Source of the DNA: Sphingomonas jejuensis
GTDB lineage: Bacteria; Pseudomonadota; Alphaproteobacteria; Sphingomonadales; Sphingomonadaceae
DNA length: 64,000 nt
Assembly: GCF_011927695.1 (NCBI RefSeq)
Contig: NZ_JAATJE010000001.1
Coordinates: 1,798,001 to 1,862,000 of the forward strand
Direction: 5' to 3'
The position numbers were made by a program, and so were the translations under genes. The notes under the pieces were generated by a model. It saw nothing but the letters and a program-made list of their open reading frames with translations, made no database searches and was not told the DNA's origin. Below are positions 43,087-52,058 of the stretch, one piece after another (the first letter of the stretch is position 1; each line of letters opens with the position of its first letter).

Positions 43087-44424
43087 ATGGCGGGGCTGCG
43101 CTTCATTGACCTGTTCGCGGGACTTGGCGGTTTTCACCAAGCATTGGAGCGTCTTGGGCACACATGCGTGTTTGCGTCCGAACTCGATCCTGCGCTCGCA
43201 GACCTTTACAAAAAGAACTTCGATATTCGTCCTCATGGCGATATTCGCGAAGCCCATGCAGAAGTGCCGCCGCATGACATTCTGTGTGCAGGCTTTCCTT
43301 GCCAACCCTTCTCGAAAGCGGGCGACCAACTCGGTTTCGATTGTCCTCAGTGGGGCGATCTTTTCGACTACGTTCTAACGATCCTTGATACCCATAAGCC
43401 GGCCTATCTGCTGATTGAAAACGTGCCGAACCTGATACGGCACGATGAAGGCAAGACGTGGGAGAAGATCAAAGGCAGGCTGGAAGCGCTTGAATACAAG
43501 GTCGATCTCGGGAAGCTATCACCCCATATGTTCGGCGTTCCACAGGTGCGAGAGCGCGCTATCATTGTTGGCGCGCGGGGCGGACTGGATCACTTCTCAT
43601 GGCCGACCGCTACCCATCGTCCCGATGAAATCAACATCAAGAGTGTCCTTGACGAGAACCCGGAGGAAGCCCGGAAGCTTGGTCCGAAATTCATTGAATA
43701 TCTTGAGACATGGCAGGGGTTGATCGCCCAATTGCCGAAGGAGGAGGAACTCCCCTCATTCCCTATTTGGGCAATGGAGTTCGGAGCAACCTACCCGTAT
43801 CGGGATATGACGCCGCACGAGCTTGGCTTTGCTGAGATTGCGTCCTTCAAGGGGGCGCTTGGATGCTCCTTGAAGGGGCTTGGGGCCGACGAGGTCAAGG
43901 CAGCCTTGCCCGCATACGCGCGGGACGAAGGCAAGCGCTTCCCGGATTGGAAGCAGCAGTTCATTCGCCAGAATCGCGACTTTTATAAGCGCCATAAGGC
44001 GGTGATTGATCCTTGGCTTCCCCGGATCAAGGAGTTTGCCCCGAGCTTCCAGAAGCTGGAGTGGAATTGGAAAGGCGGGCCGCGTGACCTGTGGCAGGCG
44101 GTCATCCAGTTCCGGGCATCGGGGATACGCGCAAAGCGCCCGACCGCCGCTCCCTCGCTGGTGGCCCTGACGACAAGCCAGGTGCCGGTGATCCCGTGGG
44201 AGCGCCGCTATATGACCATGCGTGAATGCGCGCGACTCCAAAGCATGGGAAAGCTGCCCAATCTGCCCGATAGCCAGACCGCCGCTCACAAGGCGCTCGG
44301 CAATGCCGTCAACGTGGACGTCATCGCCGCCGTGGCTACGGTCCTGCTCCTTCCTCCCGCTGAATCAGGCACAGCAGAGCCTATGACAGGCGCTCGGGAG
44401 GAGGAGGATAGCCTTGCAGCCTGA
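43087..44424 (+). CDS. DNA (cytosine-5-)methyltransferase
   Basis: 445 residues. It transfers a methyl group from SAM to C5 of cytosine. Motif I FIDLFAGLGGFHQAL, motif IV with nucleophile Cys72 in GFPCQPFSKAGDQ, motif VI LIENVPNL (111-113 ENV), motif VIII QVRERAIIVGAR, and motif X near the end (HKALGNAVNVDV). The target recognition region is between about 200 and 340. Its end overlaps the GHKL gene by 11 bases. The GC content looks lower than in the flanking genes, a hint of separate origin. It would protect the DNA against the nuclease set downstream. Confidence 0.95.
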   Translation: MAGLRFIDLFAGLGGFHQALERLGHTCVFASELDPALADLYKKNFDIRPHGDIREAHAEVPPHDILCAGFPCQPFSKAGDQLGFDCPQWGDLFDYVLTILDTHKPAYLLIENVPNLIRHDEGKTWEKIKGRLEALEYKVDLGKLSPHMFGVPQVRERAIIVGARGGLDHFSWPTATHRPDEINIKSVLDENPEEARKLGPKFIEYLETWQGLIAQLPKEEELPSFPIWAMEFGATYPYRDMTPHELGFAEIASFKGALGCSLKGLGADEVKAALPAYARDEGKRFPDWKQQFIRQNRDFYKRHKAVIDPWLPRIKEFAPSFQKLEWNWKGGPRDLWQAVIQFRASGIRAKRPTAAPSLVALTTSQVPVIPWERRYMTMRECARLQSMGKLPNLPDSQTAAHKALGNAVNVDVIAAVATVLLLPPAESGTAEPMTGAREEEDSLAA

Positions 44425-45967
44425 GACAAGCGCGACCGAGGAGATCACGGCCGTCGCAATCCGGCCGGGCGTCAGCGTTCTCTCCATCCTGCGGCACCTG
44501 AACTACAAGACATGGTTCGCCTTGGCCGAGTTCGTGGACAACGCGGTTCAGAGCTACCTCGTCAACAAGGACCGGCTGGAGGCCCTGCATGGCCCGGATT
44601 TCCGGCTGAAGGTGGAGATCATCGTCGAGCAGGCGGCGCCGTCGCGCATCATCATCCGTGACAATGCCGCAGGCATAGCCTTGCAGGACTTCCCCCGCGC
44701 TTTCCGTCCCGCTGCGATCCCGCCGGAACGTGGGGGGTTATCCGAGTTCGGCATGGGGATGAAAAGCGCAGCCTGCTGGTTCGCGCCGCGCTGGTCCGTG
44801 CGCACCAAAGCCCTCGGCGATCCGATGGGACGTATGGTGAGATTCGACGTTGCGAAGATCGTTCGTGACGAGATCGAGGAGTTGGAGATTGAAGCCGCTC
44901 CCATCAAGGCGAGCGCTCACTTCACCGAGGTCGTCCTTGAGCAGCCCTACCATCTTCCGACCGGGCGCACGGTCTCCAAGATCAAGGATCACCTGACCGA
45001 CATATACCGGGTTTATCTGCGCGATGGCCTGCTCGAGCTTCGCTTGAACGGCGATCCTCTCAACTATGTCTCCCCGCGCATCCTCACTGCCCCTTACGTT
45101 CGCAAGCCGGAAGACGGGCCCAAGCTGTGGCGGCGGGAGATCAGCTTTGATCTCGGCGGCGGCCTCTCGGCTCATGGCTTTGCCGCCCTCATGGACCCGA
45201 TGAACACCAACCGTTCGGGCTTCGCGCTTTTCCGGCGCGGCAGGCTGATCGAAGGCAGCGGCGATGAGGGATACCGGCCCGCGTATATCTTCGGCCAGCC
45301 GGGCAACTTCCGCTGGCGGAGGCTCTTTGGCGAGCTTCACCTTGAAGGGTTCGAGGTCAGCCATACCAAGGACGGCTTTCGCTGGGACGAGAATGAGCGA
45401 CCATTCCTTGAACTGCTGCGGGAGGAGCTTGATAGCGACGACCTGCCCCTTCTCCGGCAGGCCGATCTGCACCGCGTTCAGGCTCCCCGCAACGAACTCG
45501 CCGACGCCGCCCAAAAAGCCATCGCCAGGACGGTCGAGGCCATGCAGGCGACCTTGCCCGGCGCATTGCCGGGCCTCGCGAGCGAGCAGCCGGTCGAAAC
45601 GCGCGAGGCTCCATTGGAGCCTGAACCGTCCTTAGCGAAGCGCGAGTTGGCTATCCATTTCCGCGACCAGAAATGGCTGCTTCAGATCGAACTGACGAAT
45701 GATCCCGCGCAGGCGGACTGGCTGGCGGTGAGCGACCAGCCTGCCCGGCAGGACGGCGTGCAGGTGCTTGAGATTAGGCTCTCACTCATTCACCCATTCA
45801 TGGTCAGCTTCGCGCAAACTGATCCTGACGGTGTGGAAGCCCTGCTTCGCGTCGCGGCAGGCTTGGCTCTTTCGGAGAAGCTGGCGCGTGGCGTCGGCCT
45901 AAAGCAGGCAGGCACCATTCGCCGGAACCTGAATGAGCTGTTGCGCGCAGCTCTCGCCAAGCCATAG
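44414..45967 (+). CDS. GHKL ATPase, MutL/MORC-like
   Basis: 517 residues, TTG start overlapping the methyltransferase. Bergerat ATP-binding fold: N-box FALAEFVDNAVQSY (Glu39, Asn43), G1 IRDNAAGI (Asp83), G2 EFGMGMKSAACWF (about 111-123), and a SKIKDHLTDIYRVYLRDG segment. Residues 360-517 lack known motifs. ATP-driven dimer closing may clamp DNA. Related GHKL proteins have been predicted in restriction-modification operons. It links the methylase with the Z1 gene 8 bp downstream. Not HSP90 nor a histidine kinase, since there is no dimerisation/phospho-acceptor domain. Confidence 0.88.
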   Translation: MQPETSATEEITAVAIRPGVSVLSILRHLNYKTWFALAEFVDNAVQSYLVNKDRLEALHGPDFRLKVEIIVEQAAPSRIIIRDNAAGIALQDFPRAFRPAAIPPERGGLSEFGMGMKSAACWFAPRWSVRTKALGDPMGRMVRFDVAKIVRDEIEELEIEAAPIKASAHFTEVVLEQPYHLPTGRTVSKIKDHLTDIYRVYLRDGLLELRLNGDPLNYVSPRILTAPYVRKPEDGPKLWRREISFDLGGGLSAHGFAALMDPMNTNRSGFALFRRGRLIEGSGDEGYRPAYIFGQPGNFRWRRLFGELHLEGFEVSHTKDGFRWDENERPFLELLREELDSDDLPLLRQADLHRVQAPRNELADAAQKAIARTVEAMQATLPGALPGLASEQPVETREAPLEPEPSLAKRELAIHFRDQKWLLQIELTNDPAQADWLAVSDQPARQDGVQVLEIRLSLIHPFMVSFAQTDPDGVEALLRVAAGLALSEKLARGVGLKQAGTIRRNLNELLRAALAKP

Positions 45968-45975
45968 GTTGAGAA

Positions 45976-48204
45976 ATGTCCAGTGGATCAGCAGTAGTCA
46001 CTCCCCTTGATCCCCCGCGCCAGCCGGGTGCCAACTGGAATCCTCACATCGGCGAGGAAGCGAGGGAGCTAGTCTTCAGGAAGCTTGCTCACGAAAGCCA
46101 GGACGCGAAGGATGCAGTCCTGAGTTCCGCCGCATCAATTCTATCGAAAGCTGTCGATCCGCAGGCCGATTCGGGCAGCGAAACCGGCCTCGTCGTGGGC
46201 TATGTCCAGAGCGGCAAGACCTTATCGTTCACGACCGTCATGGCGCTCGCGCGCGACAACGGGTTCCAACTCGTCATCGTGGTGGCGGGCATATCGAAAC
46301 TGCTGCTCAAGCAATCCACCGACCGTCTCCGCAAGGATCTCCAGATTGAGGAGATCGAGGGATCGCTCCAATGGAAGCTCTACACCAATCCTGCCGACAA
46401 CGAGACCAACCGGCGGCATATCCAGCAGACCCTGGCCGAATGGTCCGATCCTGATGTTGCGCAAAGCGAGCGAGCAACCGTTCTCATCACCGTGATGAAG
46501 AACCATAGCTGGCTTCGCAAGCTATTGGGTCTGCTACGCCATCTCGACCTTTCCGGCGTGCCAACCCTCATCATCGACGACGAGGCCGATCAAGCAAGCC
46601 TGAACACACTTGTCCGGCAGCAGCGGCAGAGCCCGACGTATCAGCGCTTGCTCGATGTGCGGGATGCGATCCCGCACCATACCTTCCTGCAATATACCGC
46701 CACCCCCCAGGCACCACTGCTCATCAACATCATCGACGCGCTCTCGCCGGGCTTCGTTGAGGTGTTGGAGCCGGGCACCGGATATGTGGGCGGACAAGCC
46801 TTCTTCTCCGGTAACATGCCGCTCATCAGGGTGATCGACCCGCTAGATATCTCGACGGACGACAATCCCCTTACTGATCCGCCCGAGCCGCTTTGCGAAG
46901 CGCTGCGCGTCTTCCTGCTCGGGGTAGCGGCCGGACTCGTTGAAGGTCAGAGCGCCCGCAATCCGCGCCGGTCCATGCTTGTCCATCCATCGCAGCGGAC
47001 GGACTCCCACGCTGAATACTGGCGATGGATCAGCGCAATGTTCGACGATTGGCAGCGGGTGCTGGAGTTGCCCGATGGCGATGCCGACAAGCAGGACTTG
47101 TTGGATGAGTTTCGGCGGGATTACGGCGAACTTACCGATACGGTGGATGGCCTGCCTTCATTCGACGACTTGGCAAGGCGGCTTCCAAGGGCGTTCCGCA
47201 AGACTAAGATTGAGCAGGTCAACGCGCGCGCGGGCCAAACGCCTGAGATAGACTGGAGCCAGTCCTACGGCTGGATACTGGTTGGCGGACAGGCGATGGA
47301 TCGCGGGTTCACCGTCGAGGGCTTAACCGTCACTTATATGCCCCGCGGCCCCGGCATGGGCAATGCCGACACGGTGCAGCAGCGCGGTCGCTTCTTCGGC
47401 TACAAGCAGAGATATCTAGGCTTCTGCCGTATCTACCTTGAGCAGGACGCCCTCAACGCCTTTGAGGACTATGTGGCACATGAGGAAGACATGCGCCGAC
47501 AGCTTCAGGACGTGCAACGCAGCGGCCAGCCTCTTAGCGCGTGGAAGCGCGCATTCGTCCTCTCGCCCGATCTTCAGGCGTGCCGGCGCAATGTCATTAA
47601 CTACGACTACGTGCGGGGCAATTATTCCGATCAATGGTTCTATCCCGGCGTCGCGGAAGCCCCTGAGGAGGTGCTGGATGCGAACCGCGCAACGACCGCG
47701 CAGTTCCTCGCAGGCGTCCCGCTTACGGCTGATCCTGATCTTGCCGGTCGAGAGCCTGCGCAGCGGCACAAGGTGGCTCGTGGCCTTTCTCTTGCACAGG
47801 TCGTCAGCGACCTAATCGTGCCGTTCAGGGTCACGGGCGCGTCGGACTCACGCAATCTCGTCGGCCTGATGCTCCAGCTTTCCAAGGCGCTGGAGGACAA
47901 TGGTGACGAGCAATGCACCATCTACCATGTCAGCCCCGAGTTTGCCCGCTCCCGTGCCATCGACGCCAATGGCAAAATCAACGAGTTGTTCCAGGGCGCG
48001 ACGCGGCTGGCGTCGGGCGGGTATAGCTATCCCGGCGATGCGGCCTTCCGCGACGACGATACTGTGACGATCCAACTCCACACTCTCCAGCTTCGTCGCG
48101 GCGACACCGTGGTCGTTGAGAACGTGCCCATCATCGCCATCTGGATTCCACGGCGGTTGGAAGTGGATTGGGTCTCGCAGCACCAGCGCGAGCAGGATGA
48201 CTGA
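45976..48204 (+). CDS. Z1-domain superfamily-2 helicase-like ATPase
   Basis: 742 residues. Walker A GYVQSGKT (75-82), Walker B LIIDDEAD (201-205), QYTATPQAPLL (motif III region, about 235) and the C-terminal block VGGQAMDRGFTVEGL followed by QQRGRFFGYK with Arg finger-like residues. This is the Z1 (PF10593) family, linked to GHKL, PD-(D/E)XK and methylase genes. It is likely a DNA translocase or helicase that couples recognition to cutting. The stop overlaps the start of the nuclease gene by 8 bases. Confidence 0.9.
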   Translation: MSSGSAVVTPLDPPRQPGANWNPHIGEEARELVFRKLAHESQDAKDAVLSSAASILSKAVDPQADSGSETGLVVGYVQSGKTLSFTTVMALARDNGFQLVIVVAGISKLLLKQSTDRLRKDLQIEEIEGSLQWKLYTNPADNETNRRHIQQTLAEWSDPDVAQSERATVLITVMKNHSWLRKLLGLLRHLDLSGVPTLIIDDEADQASLNTLVRQQRQSPTYQRLLDVRDAIPHHTFLQYTATPQAPLLINIIDALSPGFVEVLEPGTGYVGGQAFFSGNMPLIRVIDPLDISTDDNPLTDPPEPLCEALRVFLLGVAAGLVEGQSARNPRRSMLVHPSQRTDSHAEYWRWISAMFDDWQRVLELPDGDADKQDLLDEFRRDYGELTDTVDGLPSFDDLARRLPRAFRKTKIEQVNARAGQTPEIDWSQSYGWILVGGQAMDRGFTVEGLTVTYMPRGPGMGNADTVQQRGRFFGYKQRYLGFCRIYLEQDALNAFEDYVAHEEDMRRQLQDVQRSGQPLSAWKRAFVLSPDLQACRRNVINYDYVRGNYSDQWFYPGVAEAPEEVLDANRATTAQFLAGVPLTADPDLAGREPAQRHKVARGLSLAQVVSDLIVPFRVTGASDSRNLVGLMLQLSKALEDNGDEQCTIYHVSPEFARSRAIDANGKINELFQGATRLASGGYSYPGDAAFRDDDTVTIQLHTLQLRRGDTVVVENVPIIAIWIPRRLEVDWVSQHQREQDD

Positions 48205-49192
48205 CGTTTCTCTCGCCGAGTTGCTGGCCTCGATCGAGCCTCTTGCGCATGGCGCGGACGAGGGGTCGTTCAGGGTGCGGGCGATCCCGGGCTATGAACG
48301 TCACTACGTGGGTCGCAACGCTGCCGGGCAACCAAGCCTGCTGCTTGGCAGTGCTGCCGGTGTTTTCCATGCGCCTGTGCGGCTGGCGATGCTTGAGGCC
48401 CGCTTCGGCAACCGGCATCGTATCCACCCGGTAGACGGAGAGCAGCGCGAGGAGTTGCTATCCGTCATCACATGCACCTCGCACGACGCCCAGGCGCAGG
48501 CGTATTTCCTGCATGTGTGCAGCACGATCCTTCGCATCTTGGGGCCAATCCCCTCCCTGCATGACATCGTGCAGGTGGTTCAGCGCTTGATCGAACTGTT
48601 CCGGCGACTGGCGCGCCCGGCATCACGCTCGCTCAACGGACTGCTCGGCGAACTCTTCCTGATCGCGGTCAGCCGGAACGTGGAGGCATCGGTCGCGGCT
48701 TGGCGAAGCTCCGACATCGACCGCTTCGACTTTTCAGTTGGCAACGTGCGCCTTGACGTGAAAGCGTCAGCGGAGCGGCTGCGCGCTCATCACCTTTCCG
48801 CTGAGCAATGCCAGCCGCCAACAGGGACGATCGGGCTACTCGCCTCGCTTTTCATCGAAGGGAGCGGCGGGGGGCAATCGCTGCGCGAACTCGTTGCCGC
48901 GATCGAGGCTGCACTGGCAGGCCGTGACGATCTGATCCTGAAGGTTCAGGAAACCATCGCTGAGTCGCTGGGTGAGAGCCTGCCGACCGCGATGGGCGCG
49001 CGGTTCGATGACCGCTTGGCGCTCGCTTCGCTCCGCTTCTACGACTTGGCGACGGTGCCCGCGATCCGGGGCGGTGTGCCGCATGAGGTTAGCCAAGTCC
49101 ATTTCCGCTCTGACCTGTCACGCACTGAGCCGCTTAGCGGAACTGCCTTGCAACTGATCTCCGAGACAGCGAGTCAATTCCTGCCTCGATAG
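48197..49192 (+). CDS. PD-(D/E)XK nuclease-like protein (DUF4420 type)
   Basis: 331 residues from ATG 48197, overlapping the Z1 gene. The nuclease core candidates are Glu152 in LLGELFLIAVS, Asp178 in RFDFSVGN and D187-V-K189 in VRLDVKAS, the order of an E-D-DxK restriction-like fold. The N- and C-terminal parts are not recognised. DUF4420 proteins accompany Z1/GHKL methylase sets. It is probably the cutting subunit. Last gene of the operon. Confidence 0.75.
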   Translation: MTDVSLAELLASIEPLAHGADEGSFRVRAIPGYERHYVGRNAAGQPSLLLGSAAGVFHAPVRLAMLEARFGNRHRIHPVDGEQREELLSVITCTSHDAQAQAYFLHVCSTILRILGPIPSLHDIVQVVQRLIELFRRLARPASRSLNGLLGELFLIAVSRNVEASVAAWRSSDIDRFDFSVGNVRLDVKASAERLRAHHLSAEQCQPPTGTIGLLASLFIEGSGGGQSLRELVAAIEAALAGRDDLILKVQETIAESLGESLPTAMGARFDDRLALASLRFYDLATVPAIRGGVPHEVSQVHFRSDLSRTEPLSGTALQLISETASQFLPR

Positions 49193-49324
49193 TTGCTTGG
49201 GGCGCCGCCCCCAGCGCCCTCCGGAGCGGCTTCCGCCCAGCTTCCTCCACGCTTCGCGTTCCGTGCAGCCGGTTCCCCGCGAAGCCGCCCACTCCGGTTG
49301 CACCCCCGGTCTCGCCGACGGGCA

Positions 49325-49359
49325 GGGTTTCAGCGCGGCGCTCCGCTGCGCGGAAACCC
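49325..49359 (+). promoter_or_regulatory. Leader hairpin before DUF932
   Basis: GGGTTTC-a-GCGC ... GCGC-g-GAAACCC forms an 11-bp interrupted stem, 6-8 bp ahead of the strong AAGGAGG. It could influence translation of the DUF932 gene or end upstream transcription. Confidence 0.4.
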
Positions 49360-49377
49360 AAGCCCAAGGAGGCCAAA

Positions 49378-50220
49378 ATGCACTATCAGCTTGCCACCCG
49401 GTTCGGCCGGAACGCCCATCAGATCAGCGGCCTGGAGCCGCTCGACAACGAGGCGCTCTATCGGCACGTCCCTTCGATCTTCGCCCGCGAGGCACACGAC
49501 AGCCGTTCGGATCGCTACGTCTATGTCCCCACCATCGACATCGTGGAGGGGCTGCGCCGGGAAGGATGGTCGCCGTTCTTCGCGGTGCAGTCGGTGCCGC
49601 GCGACGGTTCGCGCCACGGCCACGCCAAGCACATGCTGCGCCTTCGCCGGGATGACGGAATCGGCAAACCGGAGGCCGCCGAAGTCATCATCGTGAACAG
49701 CCACGATGGCACGTCTGCCTATCAGATGTTCGCGGGGATGCTGCGTTTCGTCTGCACCAATTCCATGATCGCGGGCGAGCGGTTCGAGGAGGTCCGCGTG
49801 CCGCACAAGGGCAACATTGAGCACGACATTATCGAGGGCGTGTTCACCGTCGCCGAAGACTTCCCCCGGCTGATCGACGCCAGCGAGTCGATGAAGGCGA
49901 TCCAGCTTTCCGAGGACGAGCAGCGCTTGCTCGGCGAGGTCAGCCTTGTTGCCCGCTATGGCGATGACGAAAGCCCTGTCCGCCCCGAACAGATCATCGA
50001 ACCGCGCCGCCGCGAGGATGTGGACCGCAGCCTGTGGACCACGTTCAACGTCATTCAGGAGAATGTCGTGCGGGGCGGATTGCAGGGCCGCAAGCGCAAC
50101 GCCGAAGGTCGTATCCGCCGCAGCCAGACGCGCGCCATCAACGGCATCGACCAGAACGTGACGCTCAATCGCGCGCTCTGGACGCTGGCCGAAGGGATGC
50201 AGCGTCTCAAAGCAGCATGA
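49378..50220 (+). CDS. DUF932 family protein
   Basis: 280 residues, ATG 49378 after AAGGAGGCC. Segments such as RYVYVPTIDIVEGLRREGW, HMLRLRR, IIVNSHDGTSAYQMFAGMLRFVCTN and DRSLWTTFNVIQENVVRGG match DUF932, common on plasmids, ICEs and phages. Its job is not known; a role in DNA metabolism or in anti-defence has been suspected for such mobile-element genes, but no evidence is visible here. It has its own leader and a perfect terminator after it. Confidence 0.88.
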   Translation: MHYQLATRFGRNAHQISGLEPLDNEALYRHVPSIFAREAHDSRSDRYVYVPTIDIVEGLRREGWSPFFAVQSVPRDGSRHGHAKHMLRLRRDDGIGKPEAAEVIIVNSHDGTSAYQMFAGMLRFVCTNSMIAGERFEEVRVPHKGNIEHDIIEGVFTVAEDFPRLIDASESMKAIQLSEDEQRLLGEVSLVARYGDDESPVRPEQIIEPRRREDVDRSLWTTFNVIQENVVRGGLQGRKRNAEGRIRRSQTRAINGIDQNVTLNRALWTLAEGMQRLKAA

Positions 50221-50228
50221 TCCGAACC

Positions 50229-50268
50229 GCCGCAGGGCCGGAGTTTCCGGCCCTGCGGCTTTGCTATT
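50229..50268 (+). terminator. Perfect rho-independent terminator after DUF932
   Basis: GCCGCAGGGCCGGA gtt TCCGGCCCTGCGGC: 14-bp perfect stem starting 9 bp after the stop, followed by TTTGCTATTTTTG. Confidence 0.85.
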
Positions 50269-50738
50269 TTTGCGCCGATCCGCTGCGCCGGATCGGCGGC
50301 GGCCGCGCGTCTCAAGGTCCGCGCGGCCGCTATAGTGCTCGCCGGGCTGACGCCCGGCTCGCGCAGGTGGTGGTCAAATCGGCCACTTCATTCTATGAAG
50401 CCGACGGGCCGCTACGCGGCGGCCTGGGGCGTGGAAACCCCTGAATATTCGGTTGGGCGCCGGCCGTGACGGCGCCGCCATCCTTGACCACATGGTCGGG
50501 GAGCCTGTGACGTATACAACAGGCTTCCGGGCTAAAGGTCATAGGGACCGAGATATTCCGGTTTTCCAACTCCCCGACTACGGGTCTAGGAGCTGTTTGC
50601 GGGGGCGCACCGCAAACCAGCAGCTCCATGAGTGATCGTCGAGCAATGCGGATTGCGCGCGCAGTTATGCCGAGCAAGCGCATCGAAAATGCTTCGCCAT
50701 GAGGCTATTAGTTAACGTGGCGAAGACTTGGGGGCATC
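50269..50738 (+). other. Gene-free stretch with several hairpins
   Basis: About 470 bp with perfect inverted repeats GCGGCCGCGCG/CGCGCGGCCGC (50299-50330), GCCGGGC/GCCCGGC (50341-50358), CTTCAT/ATGAAG (50387-50401), GGCGCCG/CGGCGCC (50456-50476) and the long one at 50589-50627. No protein is supported. A promoter for the following genes is expected near 50700. Confidence 0.5.
50589..50627 (+). promoter_or_regulatory. Long bulged hairpin (GGAGCTG-TTTGCGG arms)
   Basis: GGAGCTG+TTTGCGG, a 7-base loop (GGGCGCA), then CCGCAAA, a four-base bulge CCAG and CAGCTCC: two 7-bp arms in one stem. It lies 112 bp upstream of the 50739 gene. It could be a leader RNA, a protein binding site or part of an origin. 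Confidence 0.45.
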
Positions 50739-51011
50739 ATGGACGACAACAGTTTTGATGATCGAGCACCCGATTCCTCACAGCTCACCAGCTACGATGA
50801 GGGACATCTAATCGCTTACCTCCGCCTCCTAGATGCGGAAGCGGACGGGGCCGATTGGCGGGAGATCGCCGCAGTAATCTTCGGCATCGACGTGGCGACC
50901 GAGCCTGATCGCGCGAGGACTATGCACGAAAGCCATCTTGCGCGCGCACGATGGATGACCGAAATCGGATACGCGCATCTGCTCGGCTCAGATCGGCCGC
51001 TAAACCGTTAA
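50739..51011 (+). CDS. DUF2285-like small protein
   Basis: 90 residues. SYDEGHLIAYLRLLDAEADGADWREIAAVIFGID, EPDRARTMHESHLARARWMTEIGY match the small DUF2285-type DNA-binding proteins found on conjugative elements. It likely binds DNA as a regulator of transfer or maintenance. It lies ahead of a second, frameshifted DUF6499-DUF2285 gene, so the two may be partners. Confidence 0.8.
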   Translation: MDDNSFDDRAPDSSQLTSYDEGHLIAYLRLLDAEADGADWREIAAVIFGIDVATEPDRARTMHESHLARARWMTEIGYAHLLGSDRPLNR

Positions 51012-51144
51012 GATTTAAGTCCAATTCGGACCTATTCGCGGCGCCTTCGCTGCACGGTTGTGCGCGGCCTTTGCGCTATCCCGGCCAAGACAACCGGAAG
51101 ATGTTGCGCTCCTGAAATCCGCATTATGCGGTTGGGAGAATGCA

Positions 51145-51928
51145 ATGCCGACGCCGCCAGGGCGTCGCCAGCGGCGCGTCGGCGGACTGCCCGACGCACT
51201 CGGGCGCGCCGATTTAGCCGCCGAATTTTTAAGCCGAAACCGCACCTATCGCGCCGAACACGAGCAGATGCAGCAACGCATCGCCGTCGGCGCCGTCACG
51301 CAGAAAGCCGCCGAGGCGGCATTCGCGCGGCGATGGGGGTTATCCTTTCGCCACTGCGCCAGATAACCTCTCGCAGCCGGTTCCGTGGCGGCCTGAGCTG
51401 ACTGCCGTCACGGTCATACTCGACGCCGCGCCGGACGGATTCGAGGCGGCGGCCGCAGTCGATCCGCGCACGATCGGCACGCTACTTTTGGACGAGGCCG
51501 GTATCGAAGGCCGTCATGTGATCGTCGCCGATGCGGCCGGCGAGCATCGGCTGTGGCTGCGCGATCCGCAGCCCGGCCAACCGCTCGCCGCCGTCATCCC
51601 GCTCGACAAGGATTTCCTCACGCGGATCGCAAGTCTGTTGCGCTTCCAACGTCGCCTGCTCGGCCGGGCGGCGGGGCCGCTGCCGCGTGGCTGGCCGCTC
51701 ACCGCCTACCGGCTGGCACGCCTCGACCTTATGCTGCGCGCGCTCGACCTGCGCGACTGCGGCGCGACCTATCGCCAGATAGCGGCCGAGCTGGGGCGCG
51801 AGGATGCGACCAAGCTATCTGCAAGCGACTGGAAGATGTCCGCCTCGCGTTCATTCGTCGTGCGGCTGGTCCGCGACGGCATCGCCATGATGAACGGCGA
51901 CTACCGCAAACTGCTCCGAATCCGCTGA
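51145..51928 (+). pseudogene. DUF6499-DUF2285 transcriptional regulator with a one-base frameshift
   Basis: The first half starts at ATG 51145 (GGGAGA upstream) as MPTPPGRRQRR, with DLAAEFLSRNRTYRAEHEQM and RRWGLSF, the DUF6499-type N-terminus. It then meets TAA at 51364. The other frame continues (ATAPDNLSQPVPWRPELTAV) into AGEHRLWLRDPQPGQPLAAVIPLD, LRFQRRLLGR, and the DUF2285 end SRSFVVRLVRDGIAMMNGDYRKLL, to 51928. One extra T in TTT at 51346-51348 would explain the shift. Either a real mutation, a sequencing error or programmed slippage. The second half could start again at a GTG/ATG near 51488. Confidence 0.7.
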
Positions 51929-52058
51929 TCCGAGCCCTTCCGGCGATGCTCCGCAGGGGGTGGTCGCATCCGTGCAGCCGCACATCTTCATACCCCACCC
52001 GACCGCGCCGATTCTGACAATTACGCCTCCTGCCGCCACCGCCCGCAGGAGCCGTCAC

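Noticed and set aside
43087-44424. Type I or III restriction system
   Set aside because: The methylase is of the m5C type (PCQPFS) and there is no HsdS/HsdR or Mod/Res gene nearby.
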